DNA from: UBA965 sp046303375
GTDB taxonomy: Bacteria > Chloroflexota > Chloroflexia > Chloroflexales > Roseiflexaceae
Reading direction: 5' to 3'
Length of the DNA stretch: 19,810 bases
NCBI GenBank assembly: GCA_046303375.1
Contig: JBKCGB010000011.1
Span: forward strand, 1-19,810
Under the pieces are notes generated by a model. It was given only the letters and a program-made list of their open reading frames with translations, did no database searches and had not been told where the DNA came from. The position numbers were made by a program, and so were the translations under genes. How positions within the stretch are numbered: the stretch's first letter is position 1; the number at the start of each line of letters is the position of its first letter. Shown one piece after another: positions 1 to 7,586 of the stretch.

Positions 1-945
1 GCTGAGTTCTGCGATGAGTGCGGGCACCACCTCGAGTGCATCACCAACGATGCCGTAGCTCGCCACTCGAAAAATTGGAGCATCCGCATCCTTGTTGATG
101 GCAACAATGATGCGTGATGAACGCATACCGGCCAAATGTTGAATGGCGCCAGAAATACCGACTGCCACATACAACTTGGGACTCACTGTTTTGCCGGTCT
201 GACCAACCTGATGCTCGTAGGGGACCCAGCCTGCGTCGACAATGGCACGAGATGCCCCATATGCACCACTGAGGGCTTCGGCGAGCGCAGGAATCAGCCG
301 ATGGTAGTTTTCGGCATTGCCCAGGCCGCGCCCACCCGAAACAATGATACTGGCATCGCTCAGATTGATACCGCCACTTGCGCGACTGCTGCTCACCACC
401 TGCACTCCACTGGTAATCCCGCTCACTGTAGCGCGATGAATGGGAGCAGCGGTGGCCCCTGCCTGGGCCTCGGCGTGTGTCTGCTTTCGCACCGACACGA
501 CAACAGGTGTTTGCGTATAACGCCATGTACTGACGACATTGCCCGCATGCGAGGCACGCACCACATCGACATGAGCATCGTTGATGCGCACATCGCTGAC
601 ATCGGCGGCTAGTGCACCACCACACTCTGCAGCGAGTGCCGCACTCACGTCACGCATGCGCAACGTGGTGGTCGTGAGGATTACATCCACCTGCTGGCCA
701 CGGATGCATGCAACCAGGGCGCTAGTGAGTGCATCAGCAGCACGAGATGCCAGCTGCGCATCATCGATGACAAGCACATCAGCAACTCCGTACCGTGCCG
801 CATCAGTAGCAAGTGCATCCACATGATGACCGATAACAACTGCAGTTGCGGTACCAAGTGCGTTCGCCCGTGCAATAATTTCACGTTGTGCTGCAGAAAG
901 TACGTTATCTGCGGTTTGGTCAATCAAGACCCAAATATTTGCCAT
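1..945 (-). CDS. etfA: Electron transfer flavoprotein alpha subunit (3' end cut by window edge)
   Basis: EtfA binds FAD and, with EtfB, carries electrons from acyl-CoA dehydrogenases to the respiratory chain through ETF:quinone oxidoreductase. The ATG at 945 opens a frame of 315 codons that has no stop before the left edge. The N-terminal half is the variable alpha/beta domain. The C-terminal FAD domain shows SGGRGLG (residues 203-209), VPYEHQVGQTGKTVSP (about 241-256), GISGAIQHLAGM (263-274) and NKDADAPIF (284-292), all typical of the family. Members are usually about 315-330 residues, so only a few C-terminal residues should be missing. A GGAGGA Shine-Dalgarno lies in the 13-base gap after etfB. 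The gene is third in the acyl-CoA dehydrogenase-etfB-etfA unit. The identification is firm; the exact end is unknown. Confidence 0.96.
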   Translation of the reverse strand, partial: MANIWVLIDQTADNVLSAAQREIIARANALGTATAVVIGHHVDALATDAARYGVADVLVIDDAQLASRAADALTSALVACIRGQQVDVILTTTTLRMRDVSAALAAECGGALAADVSDVRINDAHVDVVRASHAGNVVSTWRYTQTPVVVSVRKQTHAEAQAGATAAPIHRATVSGITSGVQVVSSSRASGGINLSDASIIVSGGRGLGNAENYHRLIPALAEALSGAYGASRAIVDAGWVPYEHQVGQTGKTVSPKLYVAVGISGAIQHLAGMRSSRIIVAINKDADAPIFRVASYGIVGDALEVVPALIAELS

Positions 946-958
946 GATTGATTCCTCC

Positions 959-1720
959 CTACAACGCTTGATCGGCAATCAGCCGATCAACGAGCGTGGC
1001 AACTGTGTGTGCCACGTCGGCACCTGCAATAACTTCTCCACTTTTGCGCGCAGGCGGTGGCACGCGGTCGATGAGCTGCGGCTGAGTCGGGAGCGTTGAC
1101 AATACCTCTGCAACTGCACGCGTAGGAATCTCCGCTTTCGCAAATTTGCGCACGCGCAACAACGATGGGAACCGAGGCTCTGTTTCGCCTTTGGCGACAC
1201 TGATGACTGCGGGCAACGATACCCGCACGATTTCTTGTTCGTCTTCGAGTTTACGCTCGAGCTCGAGCTCGGTTTCACTCGCTGACACCACACGCGACAC
1301 ATAGGTGACATGTGACCAACCAAGAATGCGGGCAAGCATGGGCGCCATGGCCGCACTATCGTCGTCGGTGGCATTACGCCCACACACTACCAACTGCGGT
1401 GACTCGGTCTGCTTGGCTGCAGCAGCCAGAATGGAGGCTGCGGCATACACGTCATATTCGGCGTCTGCGTTGATGAGAAGTGCGTCAGTAGCACCCATCG
1501 CCAAGGCGCGACGATGCTGATCAATCCAATCCTCGTGACCGAGTGAAAGCACCGTCACTGCCCCACCAACCGTATCATTGATGTGGAGTGCGGCCTCGAG
1601 TGCGTACTCATCAAACAAATTGGTAATCATTTCGATGCCACTCGCATCGATAGTGTTTTGTGACGTAATCGCCACTGTATTGTCACGTGGGACCTGCTTG
1701 AGACAAACCACAATATTCAT
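959..1720 (-). CDS. etfB: Electron transfer flavoprotein beta subunit
   Basis: EtfB is the partner of EtfA and holds the AMP or second-flavin site. The 253-residue product starts MNIVVCLKQVPRDN, the standard family opening. It carries NLFDEYALEAAL (about residues 35-46), the GRNATDDDSAAMAPMLA signature near residues 114-130, and a C-terminal PPPARKSG stretch, as in bacterial ETF beta chains of about 250-260 residues. The start lies 3 bases beyond the stop of the upstream acyl-CoA dehydrogenase. Its GGGAGG ribosome binding site is inside the last codons of that gene, so translation is probably coupled. The stop is 13 bases from the etfA start. Whether this ETF is ordinary or electron-bifurcating cannot be decided by eye, and no bifurcation partner is next to it. 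Confidence 0.96.
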   Translation of the reverse strand: MNIVVCLKQVPRDNTVAITSQNTIDASGIEMITNLFDEYALEAALHINDTVGGAVTVLSLGHEDWIDQHRRALAMGATDALLINADAEYDVYAAASILAAAAKQTESPQLVVCGRNATDDDSAAMAPMLARILGWSHVTYVSRVVSASETELELERKLEDEQEIVRVSLPAVISVAKGETEPRFPSLLRVRKFAKAEIPTRAVAEVLSTLPTQPQLIDRVPPPARKSGEVIAGADVAHTVATLVDRLIADQAL

Positions 1721-1723
1721 GGA

Positions 1724-2980
1724 TTACTCGGCCTCCCATTCAGCCTTGTTGTACGCTGGCAGTTCACAGCGCAGCTTTGGGGCAATTTCGCGATGACCAA
1801 GTGCATAATCAGCCTGAAGCAACTCTTGTAACTCGCGTGTGCCTTCATAAATTACGCCACCACGCGAATTACGCAAAAAGCGTTCAACTGGATATTCATC
1901 AGAAAACCCGTAAGCACCGTGAATCTGCACTGCATCATCGGCAGATTCCCAACTCGATACCGTGGCATGCCATTTGGCGAGTGTCGTTTCGCGCGTGTTG
2001 CGGCGCCCAGCGTTTTTCATCCAGCCTGCTTTGTAAACCAACAAGCGCCCCATGTCCATTTTACGTACCATGTGGCTAATCATTCGTTTGACCAGCTGAT
2101 GATCACCGATCGGCACACCAAACGTGTGACGCTCTTTGGCATATTTGACTGACGCATCAAGCGATGCGTGAATCAAGCCCACCGCACCCGCAGCCACCGT
2201 GTAGCGACCGCTATCGAGTGCCGTCATGGCAATTTTGAAGCCTTCGCCTTCTTCGCCGAGGCGGTTTGCCACGGGGACACGCACATCCTGCATCACGATT
2301 CCACCCGTATTGCCGGCGCGCACACCCAGTTTCCCGTGCAATGGATAGGTGCTCAAACCAGCCATGCCACGCTCAAGCACAAAACACGAAATACCACGAT
2401 TGCCTTTGGATGGGTCAGTTTTGGCAAAGACGACAAATGTATCTGCGATATCAGATAGGCTAATCCAAATCTTTTCGCCATTGAGAATATAATGATCGCC
2501 ATCACGACGGGCAGTTGACTCCATTGCACCGGCATCCGTACCACTGTTGGGTTCGGTCAAGCCGTACGCACCGATTTTGCGACCTTGCGCCTGTGGCACC
2601 AGGAAGCGTTGCTTTTGTTCTTCGGTACCCCACTGAAAGATGGTCATCGAGTTGAGCCCGATGTGCACGCTCGCCACAACCCGCAAGAAACTGTCGATGC
2701 GTTCGAGCTCTTCGCAGAGCACTGCCAACGCCAAATAGTCCATTCCGGCACCACCATAGCGCACCGGCATACAGATACCGAGAAACCCTAGCTTGCCCAT
2801 TTTTTCAATGAGCGGACGTATGTACGTGCGGGTTTCAGGGCCTTCGCCGTGAGCAGCGCCACTGCGATCCCATTCACGAATATGCGGCAGCACCTCGCGC
2901 TCTGCAAACTCGCGCACCGTCTGACGCAACATATCGTGCTCCTCGTTGAGGAACATATCAAAATTGTTGGTGAAGTCCAT
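1724..2980 (-). CDS. Acyl-CoA dehydrogenase
   Basis: This FAD enzyme introduces an alpha-beta double bond into an acyl-CoA and gives electrons to ETF. The 418-residue product has the helical N-terminal domain (LNEEHDMLRQTVREFAE, from residue 11). The middle beta domain has YGLTEPNSGTDAG (about 139-151) and KIWISLSDIADTFVVFAKT. The C-terminal helical domain has the ERHTFGVPIGDHQLV motif, VQIHGAYGFSDEYPVERFLRNSR and IYEGTRELQ. The Glu of that last motif (about residue 379) is at the usual catalytic-base position of short- and medium-chain type enzymes. The length is slightly above the usual 380-400. The start is supported by AAGGAG just upstream. It is first in a unit with etfB and etfA, which fits direct electron transfer to that ETF. 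Chain length or branched-chain specificity cannot be read from the sequence. Confidence 0.96.
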   Translation of the reverse strand: MDFTNNFDMFLNEEHDMLRQTVREFAEREVLPHIREWDRSGAAHGEGPETRTYIRPLIEKMGKLGFLGICMPVRYGGAGMDYLALAVLCEELERIDSFLRVVASVHIGLNSMTIFQWGTEEQKQRFLVPQAQGRKIGAYGLTEPNSGTDAGAMESTARRDGDHYILNGEKIWISLSDIADTFVVFAKTDPSKGNRGISCFVLERGMAGLSTYPLHGKLGVRAGNTGGIVMQDVRVPVANRLGEEGEGFKIAMTALDSGRYTVAAGAVGLIHASLDASVKYAKERHTFGVPIGDHQLVKRMISHMVRKMDMGRLLVYKAGWMKNAGRRNTRETTLAKWHATVSSWESADDAVQIHGAYGFSDEYPVERFLRNSRGGVIYEGTRELQELLQADYALGHREIAPKLRCELPAYNKAEWEAE

Positions 2981-3024
2981 GATTGACTCCTTTTTCTGAT
3001 GTCATTCGTCACAAAACCGTTCGT

Positions 3025-3030
3025 ATTATA
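3025..3030 (-). promoter_or_regulatory. Candidate -10 box for acyl-CoA dehydrogenase-etfB-etfA
   Basis: On the minus strand this is a perfect TATAAT, about 45 bases upstream of the dehydrogenase start, giving a short leader that contains the AAGGAG site. No good -35 box is seen at 16-18 bases (ACAAGG is the best), so the call rests on the -10 alone. Confidence 0.45.
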
Positions 3031-3087
3031 TCCTATTTTGATGACTCCCTTGTGCACAGAGATGCGACCATGATGTATGCGGTTACA

Positions 3088-3096
3088 TGGTACACT
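3088..3096 (+). promoter_or_regulatory. Candidate extended -10 promoter for cofE
   Basis: TGG-TACACT is an extended -10 (TGn plus hexamer) 36 bases before the cofE ATG. No clear -35 is present, as is common for extended -10 promoters. The implied leader is about 30 bases and includes GAGG at 3124-3127 as ribosome binding site. The -10 overlaps the 8-base palindrome CACTAGTG (3093-3100), and ACCATG (3067-3072) pairs with CATGGT (3086-3091). These could be operator half-sites. Confidence 0.4.
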
Positions 3097-3132
3097 AGTG
3101 ACACAGTTTTTTGATGGTAAACCGAGGTATAC

Positions 3133-3891
3133 ATGCGGCAGGCAATCAGTGTCATTCCCGTTGCTGGTATTGGCGAAATTCCAAATGGCAGCAATATTGC
3201 GCAGATGATTCAAGAAGCACTCTCCACCCAACAACTGGCAATTCAACACGATGATGTCGTTGTCATCACACAGAAAATCATCTCAAAAGCGGAAGGGCGT
3301 GTCGTCGACCCCGCCTCATATACTCCTTCTCATATGGCACATATGGCCGCCGCACAAGGTCACAAAGATGCCCATTACTATGAAGTAGTACTGCAAGAAA
3401 GTAAGCGTATTGTTAAAATGGATCGTGGTGTGCTTATTTGCGAGACGCATCACGGTCTGATTTGTGCCAATGCAGGTGTTGACGAATCAAATGTGGATGG
3501 CGGCCGACATATCACACTTTTACCTATTGACCCAGATGCGTCAGCACACGCGATTCGCACCACGCTCATGCAACAGTTCGGGGTACGTTGTGCAGTCATC
3601 GTATCAGACACATTCGGACGAGCGTGGCGTGATGGACAGGTCAATGTGGCCATCGGTGTTGCAGGCATCGCGCCACTAGACAGTTATGCGGGGGTCGACG
3701 ACCCATACGGGTATCGCATGCAAGCGAGTGTGCTCGCAATTGCGGATGAAATCGCTGCAGCTGCTGAGTTGGTCATGGGCAAAATCGACCGCATTCCGGT
3801 GGCACTGGTACGCGGTGCGACCTATGTGGTTGATGAGCAGGCATCAGCGCAACAGTTAATTCGGCCTGCAAATAAAGATTTATTTCGCTAA
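3133..3891 (+). CDS. cofE: Coenzyme F420-0:L-glutamate ligase
   Basis: CofE adds L-glutamate residues to the lactyl (or dehydro-lactyl) phosphate of F420-0, using GTP and divalent metal. The 252-residue product matches stand-alone CofE in length. It shows DDVVVITQKIISKAEGR (about 40-56), HGLICANAGVDESNVDGG (about 107-124), SDTFGRAWRDGQVNVAIG (about 158-175) and IADEIAAAAELVMGK (203-217), the characteristic metal- and GTP-site blocks of the family. The ATG is preceded by GAGG with 5 bases between. It is the first gene of a long plus-strand run and is followed after 13 bases by a nitroreductase. In actinobacterial FbiB these two domains are fused; here they are separate genes. How many glutamates are added cannot be predicted. 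Confidence 0.95.
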   Translation: MRQAISVIPVAGIGEIPNGSNIAQMIQEALSTQQLAIQHDDVVVITQKIISKAEGRVVDPASYTPSHMAHMAAAQGHKDAHYYEVVLQESKRIVKMDRGVLICETHHGLICANAGVDESNVDGGRHITLLPIDPDASAHAIRTTLMQQFGVRCAVIVSDTFGRAWRDGQVNVAIGVAGIAPLDSYAGVDDPYGYRMQASVLAIADEIAAAAELVMGKIDRIPVALVRGATYVVDEQASAQQLIRPANKDLFR

Positions 3892-3904
3892 ACAGGTACA
3901 TTCC

Positions 3905-4519
3905 ATGGACATATCACTGCAGGATGCGATACAGCGTCGCCAAACAGTACGACGATTTCGCACTACTGAATTGTCAGTATCACAGCGCGACGCACTCATT
4001 GATGCGGCATCACGTGCACCTTCGGCGCATGGAAGACAACCGTGGAAGTTTGTCGACATTCCAGCAGGGGGTGTGCGGCAGCAACTGTGCGCTGCAATGG
4101 AAGTCACATGGCGAGCCGACTTGGCCCGCGACGGGCAGGATGCCCTCCATATAGCACAGCGCATCGAGATCTCGACAGCGCGCATTACTACTGCGCCGCT
4201 CCTCATTATGCCCTGTGTAGATACGAGCATGCTCGATCACTACCCAGACCAGGCTCGCCAAGATGCAGAATATCTGATGGCCGTACAAAGTATCGGGTGC
4301 GCCATACAACTCATGCTGCTCACAGCAGTCCAGTTGGGATTTGATGGTGGATGGATGTGTGCACCACTGTTTTGCCAAACCACAGTCCGTGGCGTATTGC
4401 GCTTACCAGAGACACTCATTCCACAGGCATTCATTCCATTTGGCTACATGGCACAGCCACCGTTACGCCGCCCCAAGCGCAGCGGTAGTGAACTCTTGAT
4501 ACACGTCAGCGAATGCTGA
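3905..4519 (+). CDS. Stand-alone nitroreductase-family protein, likely dehydro-F420-0 reductase
   Basis: This is a 204-residue FMN-binding nitroreductase-fold protein. The N-terminal RRQTVRRF (residues 11-18) supplies the usual FMN-phosphate arginines, and APSAHGRQPWKF (38-49) is the conserved second block. IMPCVDTSM and the C-terminal IPFGYMAQPPLRRPKR tail fit the family. By itself it could be any nitroreductase. Its place between cofE and cofD points to the job done by the C-terminal half of actinobacterial FbiB: FMN-dependent reduction of dehydro-F420-0, made when phosphoenolpyruvate is the CofC/FbiD substrate. Separate nitroreductases with this role are known from Thermomicrobia (established knowledge). 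It is in a different frame from cofE and both proteins are complete, so this is not a frameshifted fusion. Function is inferred from position. Confidence 0.82.
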   Translation: MDISLQDAIQRRQTVRRFRTTELSVSQRDALIDAASRAPSAHGRQPWKFVDIPAGGVRQQLCAAMEVTWRADLARDGQDALHIAQRIEISTARITTAPLLIMPCVDTSMLDHYPDQARQDAEYLMAVQSIGCAIQLMLLTAVQLGFDGGWMCAPLFCQTTVRGVLRLPETLIPQAFIPFGYMAQPPLRRPKRSGSELLIHVSEC

Positions 4520-4537
4520 TGGATGCATAGTTAAGTT

Positions 4538-4546
4538 TGGTAGAAT
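4538..4546 (+). promoter_or_regulatory. Candidate extended -10 promoter placing the transcript start at the cofD ATG
   Basis: TGG-TAGAAT is an extended -10. Six bases (AGACAC) separate it from the cofD ATG at 4553, so a start at the usual distance would fall on the A of ATG. No Shine-Dalgarno is visible in the 33-base gap. The element resembles the cofE one: both read TGGTA, then A, then TAG, then ACAC a little downstream. Confidence 0.45.
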
Positions 4547-4552
4547 AGACAC

Positions 4553-5521
4553 ATGCAAACTCCACCAACTATTCCTGACATCACCAATAAAACAGTCGTC
4601 TTTTCAGGCGGCGTCGGTGCAGCACGCTTCCTTGAGGGGCTGATTCGCGTCTTACCCGACAACGCCGTGTGTGCGATTGTCAATACGGGTGACGACATTG
4701 AAATGCATGGGTTGCTGATTAGTCCGGATATCGACATTGTGTTATGCACGTTAGCTGGCCTGATTCACCCAACCCAAGGATGGGGAGTTGTCGATGACAG
4801 CGACCACTGCATGCAAATGCTTGGCAAACTCGGCGCACCGACGTGGTTTATGTTGGGCGATAAAGACCTCGCCTTCCACATTCAGCGCAGTGCATTACAC
4901 AAGGCTGGATGGCATGCAACACACATTGCAGAGCACTTTCGCCAGTGTTTAGGTGTCAAAGCGCTGCTCTTGCCGATGTCACATGATACGGTGCACACAC
5001 ACATTGTGACTCCGGCAGGAGTACGTCATTTTCAAGAATACTTGGTACGTGATCGCGCACAGGCAGTAGTAACCGGGATTGAGTATCATGGCATAGAAAC
5101 AGCACAGGCAACTCCATATGTACAGCAAGCCCTTGCCACGGCAACAGGTCTAATCATTGCCCCAAGCAATCCGTTTGTGAGTGTGGGCACAATCCTGGCA
5201 CTACCTGGAGTACGTCAAGCTTTGATGCAGGCGCGTGTACCACGGATAGCGATTAGTCCGATTGTTGGTGGGGCGGCCATCAAAGGCCCTGCAGTTGCGA
5301 TGTTGACACATGCAGGCGTCGAAATTTCAGCATACGGAATCGCCACGCTTTACCAAGGATGTATCGATGGCATGGTTATCGACAACGTCGATGCTGCGTT
5401 GGCACCACGCATAAACGCACTTGGTATCAAGGTGTGTGTGACCGATACAATTATGCGTGACACGGAGCACAAACAACGTCTCGCAGAGACCTGTGTGCGC
5501 TTTATGGCAGAGGTACGATGA
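4553..5521 (+). CDS. cofD: 2-phospho-L-lactate transferase (FO transferase)
   Basis: CofD (FbiA in actinobacteria) joins the activated lactyl- or enolpyruvyl-diphospho-guanosine made by CofC/FbiD to FO, giving F420-0 or dehydro-F420-0. The 322-residue product has the usual length. Near the N-terminus SGGVGAARFLEGL (residues 18-30) is the nucleotide-binding loop, followed by VNTGDDIEMHGLLISPDID (about 43-61). Later blocks include MLGDKDLAFHIQRS, GLIIAPSNPFVSVGTIL and ISPIVGGAAIKGPA, all typical of CofD. The stop overlaps the cofC start in ATGA, showing coupling. No ribosome binding site precedes the ATG and a promoter-like box sits just upstream, so initiation may be leaderless. The identification is very secure. 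Confidence 0.96.
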   Translation: MQTPPTIPDITNKTVVFSGGVGAARFLEGLIRVLPDNAVCAIVNTGDDIEMHGLLISPDIDIVLCTLAGLIHPTQGWGVVDDSDHCMQMLGKLGAPTWFMLGDKDLAFHIQRSALHKAGWHATHIAEHFRQCLGVKALLLPMSHDTVHTHIVTPAGVRHFQEYLVRDRAQAVVTGIEYHGIETAQATPYVQQALATATGLIIAPSNPFVSVGTILALPGVRQALMQARVPRIAISPIVGGAAIKGPAVAMLTHAGVEISAYGIATLYQGCIDGMVIDNVDAALAPRINALGIKVCVTDTIMRDTEHKQRLAETCVRFMAEVR

Positions 5522-6159
5522 TTACAGCAATTGTGCCGTTCAAAACGCTCGAGGAAGCTAAAAGTCGGCTATCAACGGTGCTGTCACCAGCGGATCGACG
5601 CGCACTGGCGTTGGCCATGCTCGACGACGTACTCACCGCACTCGACAAGAGTCAATATGTAAGCACGGTACTTGTGACTGCGAGTGATGGTGCTGCACAT
5701 GCATTGGTGGGGTCGCGGAACATCCAGTGTGTCAATGATACCGGTATCAATCTCAATCATTCGATTCAACTGGTGATTGAGCAGCTCCAATACCCGTCGC
5801 CGGTACTGGTGATGCATGCAGACCTCCCGTTGGTCGAAGCCGATGACATCGATGATTTTGTGCATCGAATGCCGAGTGGCGGGATAGCGTTGGCGGGGTC
5901 ACATGATGGTGGCACAACCGCTATTGCTTGTGATGCTGTAACCCGCATGCAATGGTCGTTTGGTGAGGGGAGTCTGCAGCGACACACCGCAGCAGCACGT
6001 GCCGCAAATATCCCGGTGATGACGGTACGCGAGGGTCCAATCACGTTCGACATTGATCGGCCAGTTGATTTTTATCGACTCTGCAAAGACCCGGGTGGTC
6101 GACAAACAGGGCGGCTATTGACACGCCTCGGCATTCAACCGCCATCGGTGGTAGAGTAG
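5518..6159 (+). CDS. cofC: 2-phospho-L-lactate / phosphoenolpyruvate guanylyltransferase
   Basis: CofC (FbiD) activates a three-carbon phospho-acid with GTP for CofD. The 213-residue product has the nucleotidyltransferase opening MITAIVPFKTLEEAKSRL, then VLVMHADLPLVEADDID (about 97-113), HDGGTTAI, FGEGSLQRH and FDIDRPVD near the C-terminus, all family blocks. The ATG overlaps the cofD stop by 4 bases, with AGAGG just upstream. Substrate choice (2-phospholactate, phosphoenolpyruvate or 3-phosphoglycerate) cannot be read directly. The nitroreductase two genes upstream argues for phosphoenolpyruvate, since only the dehydro product needs reducing. An FGD-like oxidoreductase follows after 30 bases. 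Confidence 0.93.
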   Translation: MITAIVPFKTLEEAKSRLSTVLSPADRRALALAMLDDVLTALDKSQYVSTVLVTASDGAAHALVGSRNIQCVNDTGINLNHSIQLVIEQLQYPSPVLVMHADLPLVEADDIDDFVHRMPSGGIALAGSHDGGTTAIACDAVTRMQWSFGEGSLQRHTAAARAANIPVMTVREGPITFDIDRPVDFYRLCKDPGGRQTGRLLTRLGIQPPSVVE

Positions 6160-6189
6160 TAGTGGAACACAGCTGATTAGGGGAACGTT

Positions 6190-7188
6190 ATGGGGATTAT
6201 TGGATATGCTGCTGCGCTTGAACAGTTTCATCCAACCGAGTTACTCCAATATGCAGTCACTGCGGAGCAGTATGGGTTCAAAGCGGTGATGGCTGCTGAT
6301 CACTTCCAGCCATGGGTGCCACAACAAGGACACAACGCCTTTGTATGGAGCTGGATGGCGGCACTCGGCGTGCAAACAAACTCTATGACGTTTGGTCCAG
6401 GAGTCACCTGCCCCAGCTTTCGCTACCATCCCGCTGTCGTTGCCCAAGCCGCTGCCACACAAGCAGCCATGACACCTGGGCGATTTTGGCTGGGATTGGG
6501 GAGTGGTGAAGCCCTCAACGAGCATGTGGTGGGTGGTGTATGGCCCGAGGCGCATGTGCGGCTCGCAATGATGCAAGAAGCGATCGGCATCATCAAACAA
6601 CTGTTGAGTGGGGGGGTTGCAAAACACGATAATGGCAAATATTTCACCATGGAGCGGGTCAAACTGTGGACGCTCCCAGATGTACCTCCTCCGCTGTATG
6701 TGGCCACTGCAGGACCCATCACGGCAGCGTGGACGGGGCGTGAGTGTGACGGCATTATTACGCCGGGAGCATCGCCCGATAAACTGAAAATGCTCCTCGG
6801 CAAGTTTGCAGATGGCGCCCGGAGTGCGGGCAAAGACCCGCATCGCATGCCCAAACTCCTGCAACTCCACATGTCATGGGCAGAAACATACGAAGAGGCG
6901 CTACACTACGCCATGACTGAATGGCCGAACGGTGGCATGCCCTTTCCCAAACAAGATATCCGCAGTCCAGAGGATTTTGCAGAGATTGCCAAGCTGGTAC
7001 GTCCTGATAATTTTGTGAATCGCATGTTGATTTCTGCTGATATCGAAGCACATTTCACCTACATCCAACGTTTCGTAGATCTCGGTTTTACGGAGATTCA
7101 TGTGCATAATGTGGGACGCAATCAAGCCGCATTCATCAAAATGTTCGGTGAACAGATTATTCCTGCACTGAAATGGAGCCACGAATGA
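6190..7188 (+). CDS. LLM-class F420-dependent oxidoreductase, FGD-like family
   Basis: This 332-residue TIM-barrel enzyme of the luciferase-like superfamily is closest in style to F420-dependent glucose-6-phosphate dehydrogenase (FGD). ADHFQPW puts Asp37, His38 and Trp42 where FGD1 of mycobacteria has D39, H40 and W44. GSGEALNE puts Glu107 where FGD1 has E109, so the F420-facing catalytic set is kept with a constant offset of two. The region that in FGD1 supplies a sugar-phosphate lysine (K259, near DDPIEMEK) reads RSPEDFAEIA here by hand alignment, with Glu in that place, so glucose-6-phosphate may not be the substrate. AGGGGA precedes the ATG. It lies directly behind cofC and its stop overlaps the next gene in ATGA. 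The family is firm; the substrate is unknown. Confidence 0.9.
   Translation: MGIIGYAAALEQFHPTELLQYAVTAEQYGFKAVMAADHFQPWVPQQGHNAFVWSWMAALGVQTNSMTFGPGVTCPSFRYHPAVVAQAAATQAAMTPGRFWLGLGSGEALNEHVVGGVWPEAHVRLAMMQEAIGIIKQLLSGGVAKHDNGKYFTMERVKLWTLPDVPPPLYVATAGPITAAWTGRECDGIITPGASPDKLKMLLGKFADGARSAGKDPHRMPKLLQLHMSWAETYEEALHYAMTEWPNGGMPFPKQDIRSPEDFAEIAKLVRPDNFVNRMLISADIEAHFTYIQRFVDLGFTEIHVHNVGRNQAAFIKMFGEQIIPALKWSHE
7175..7178 (+). promoter_or_regulatory. Shine-Dalgarno that selects the PPOX gene start
   Basis: GGAG lies 6 bases before the ATG at 7185 and inside the 3' end of the preceding gene. It favours the ATG at 7185, which overlaps the upstream TGA as ATGA, over the in-frame ATG at 7173. The latter has no comparable site. 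Confidence 0.55.
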
Positions 7189-7583
7189 AAGCGATTCCTG
7201 ATGCATTCATGGATCTAATCACACGACCACTTGTTGCATCACTTGCGACAACCATGGCAGATGGTACGCCCCAGGTCACCCCAGTCTGGTTCAATGTTGC
7301 CGATGGATTATTTTATGTCAATGCAGCTGCTGGTCGCATCAAAGACCGCAACATCAAGGCACGTCCGTATGTGGCATTGATGGTTGTAGACACGAGTCAA
7401 CCATATCGCTACATTGCCATTCGTGGCCCAGTCATCGACATCAGCGCTGGTGCAGTCGGTCAAACGCACATCAACGAGTTGTCGTTTCGCTATACGGGCA
7501 ACCCGACATATCAGTTTGCGGCACCAGGAGAAATCCGCGTACGCTATACAATTCAACCAGCGCACATGACAACCAACGGATAA
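7185..7583 (+). CDS. PPOX-class F420-dependent oxidoreductase-like protein
   Basis: This is a small split-beta-barrel protein of the pyridoxamine-5'-phosphate-oxidase-like superfamily, 132 residues from the chosen ATG. The N-terminus PDAFMDLITRPLVASLATT, then DGTPQVTPVWFNVADGLFYVN, GRIKDRNIKARPYVALMVVD and the YRYIAIRGPVIDI strand follow the order of Rv1155-type F420-binding proteins. Such proteins bind F420 or FMN and reduce small organic substrates, or may simply store cofactor. The start overlaps the stop of the FGD-like gene by 3 bases, implying coupling, and its own stop is 3 bases before the next start. The position behind the F420 synthesis genes supports F420 as the cofactor, but an FMN-binding relative cannot be excluded. 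An alternative start at 7173 would add four residues. Confidence 0.85.
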   Translation: MKAIPDAFMDLITRPLVASLATTMADGTPQVTPVWFNVADGLFYVNAAAGRIKDRNIKARPYVALMVVDTSQPYRYIAIRGPVIDISAGAVGQTHINELSFRYTGNPTYQFAAPGEIRVRYTIQPAHMTTNG

Positions 7584-7586
7584 GCT

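Noticed and set aside
136..612. Open frame of 158 codons on the plus strand (and 41-625 minus in another frame)
   Set aside because: Both are shadows of etfA, whose motifs are clear in the correct minus frame from 945 to the window edge.
2788..3249. Minus-strand open frame of 153 codons across the acyl-CoA dehydrogenase/cofE gap
   Set aside because: It overlaps two well-identified genes and their promoters, and its product has no recognisable family features.
3885..3910. cofE and nitroreductase as a broken FbiB fusion
   Set aside because: The two genes are in different frames with a proper stop and start, and both domains are complete, so it reads as two natural genes.
7173..7184. Upstream ATG for the PPOX-like gene
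   Set aside because: It has no ribosome binding site, whereas the ATG at 7185 has GGAG at 6 bases and the ATGA overlap typical of coupled genes.
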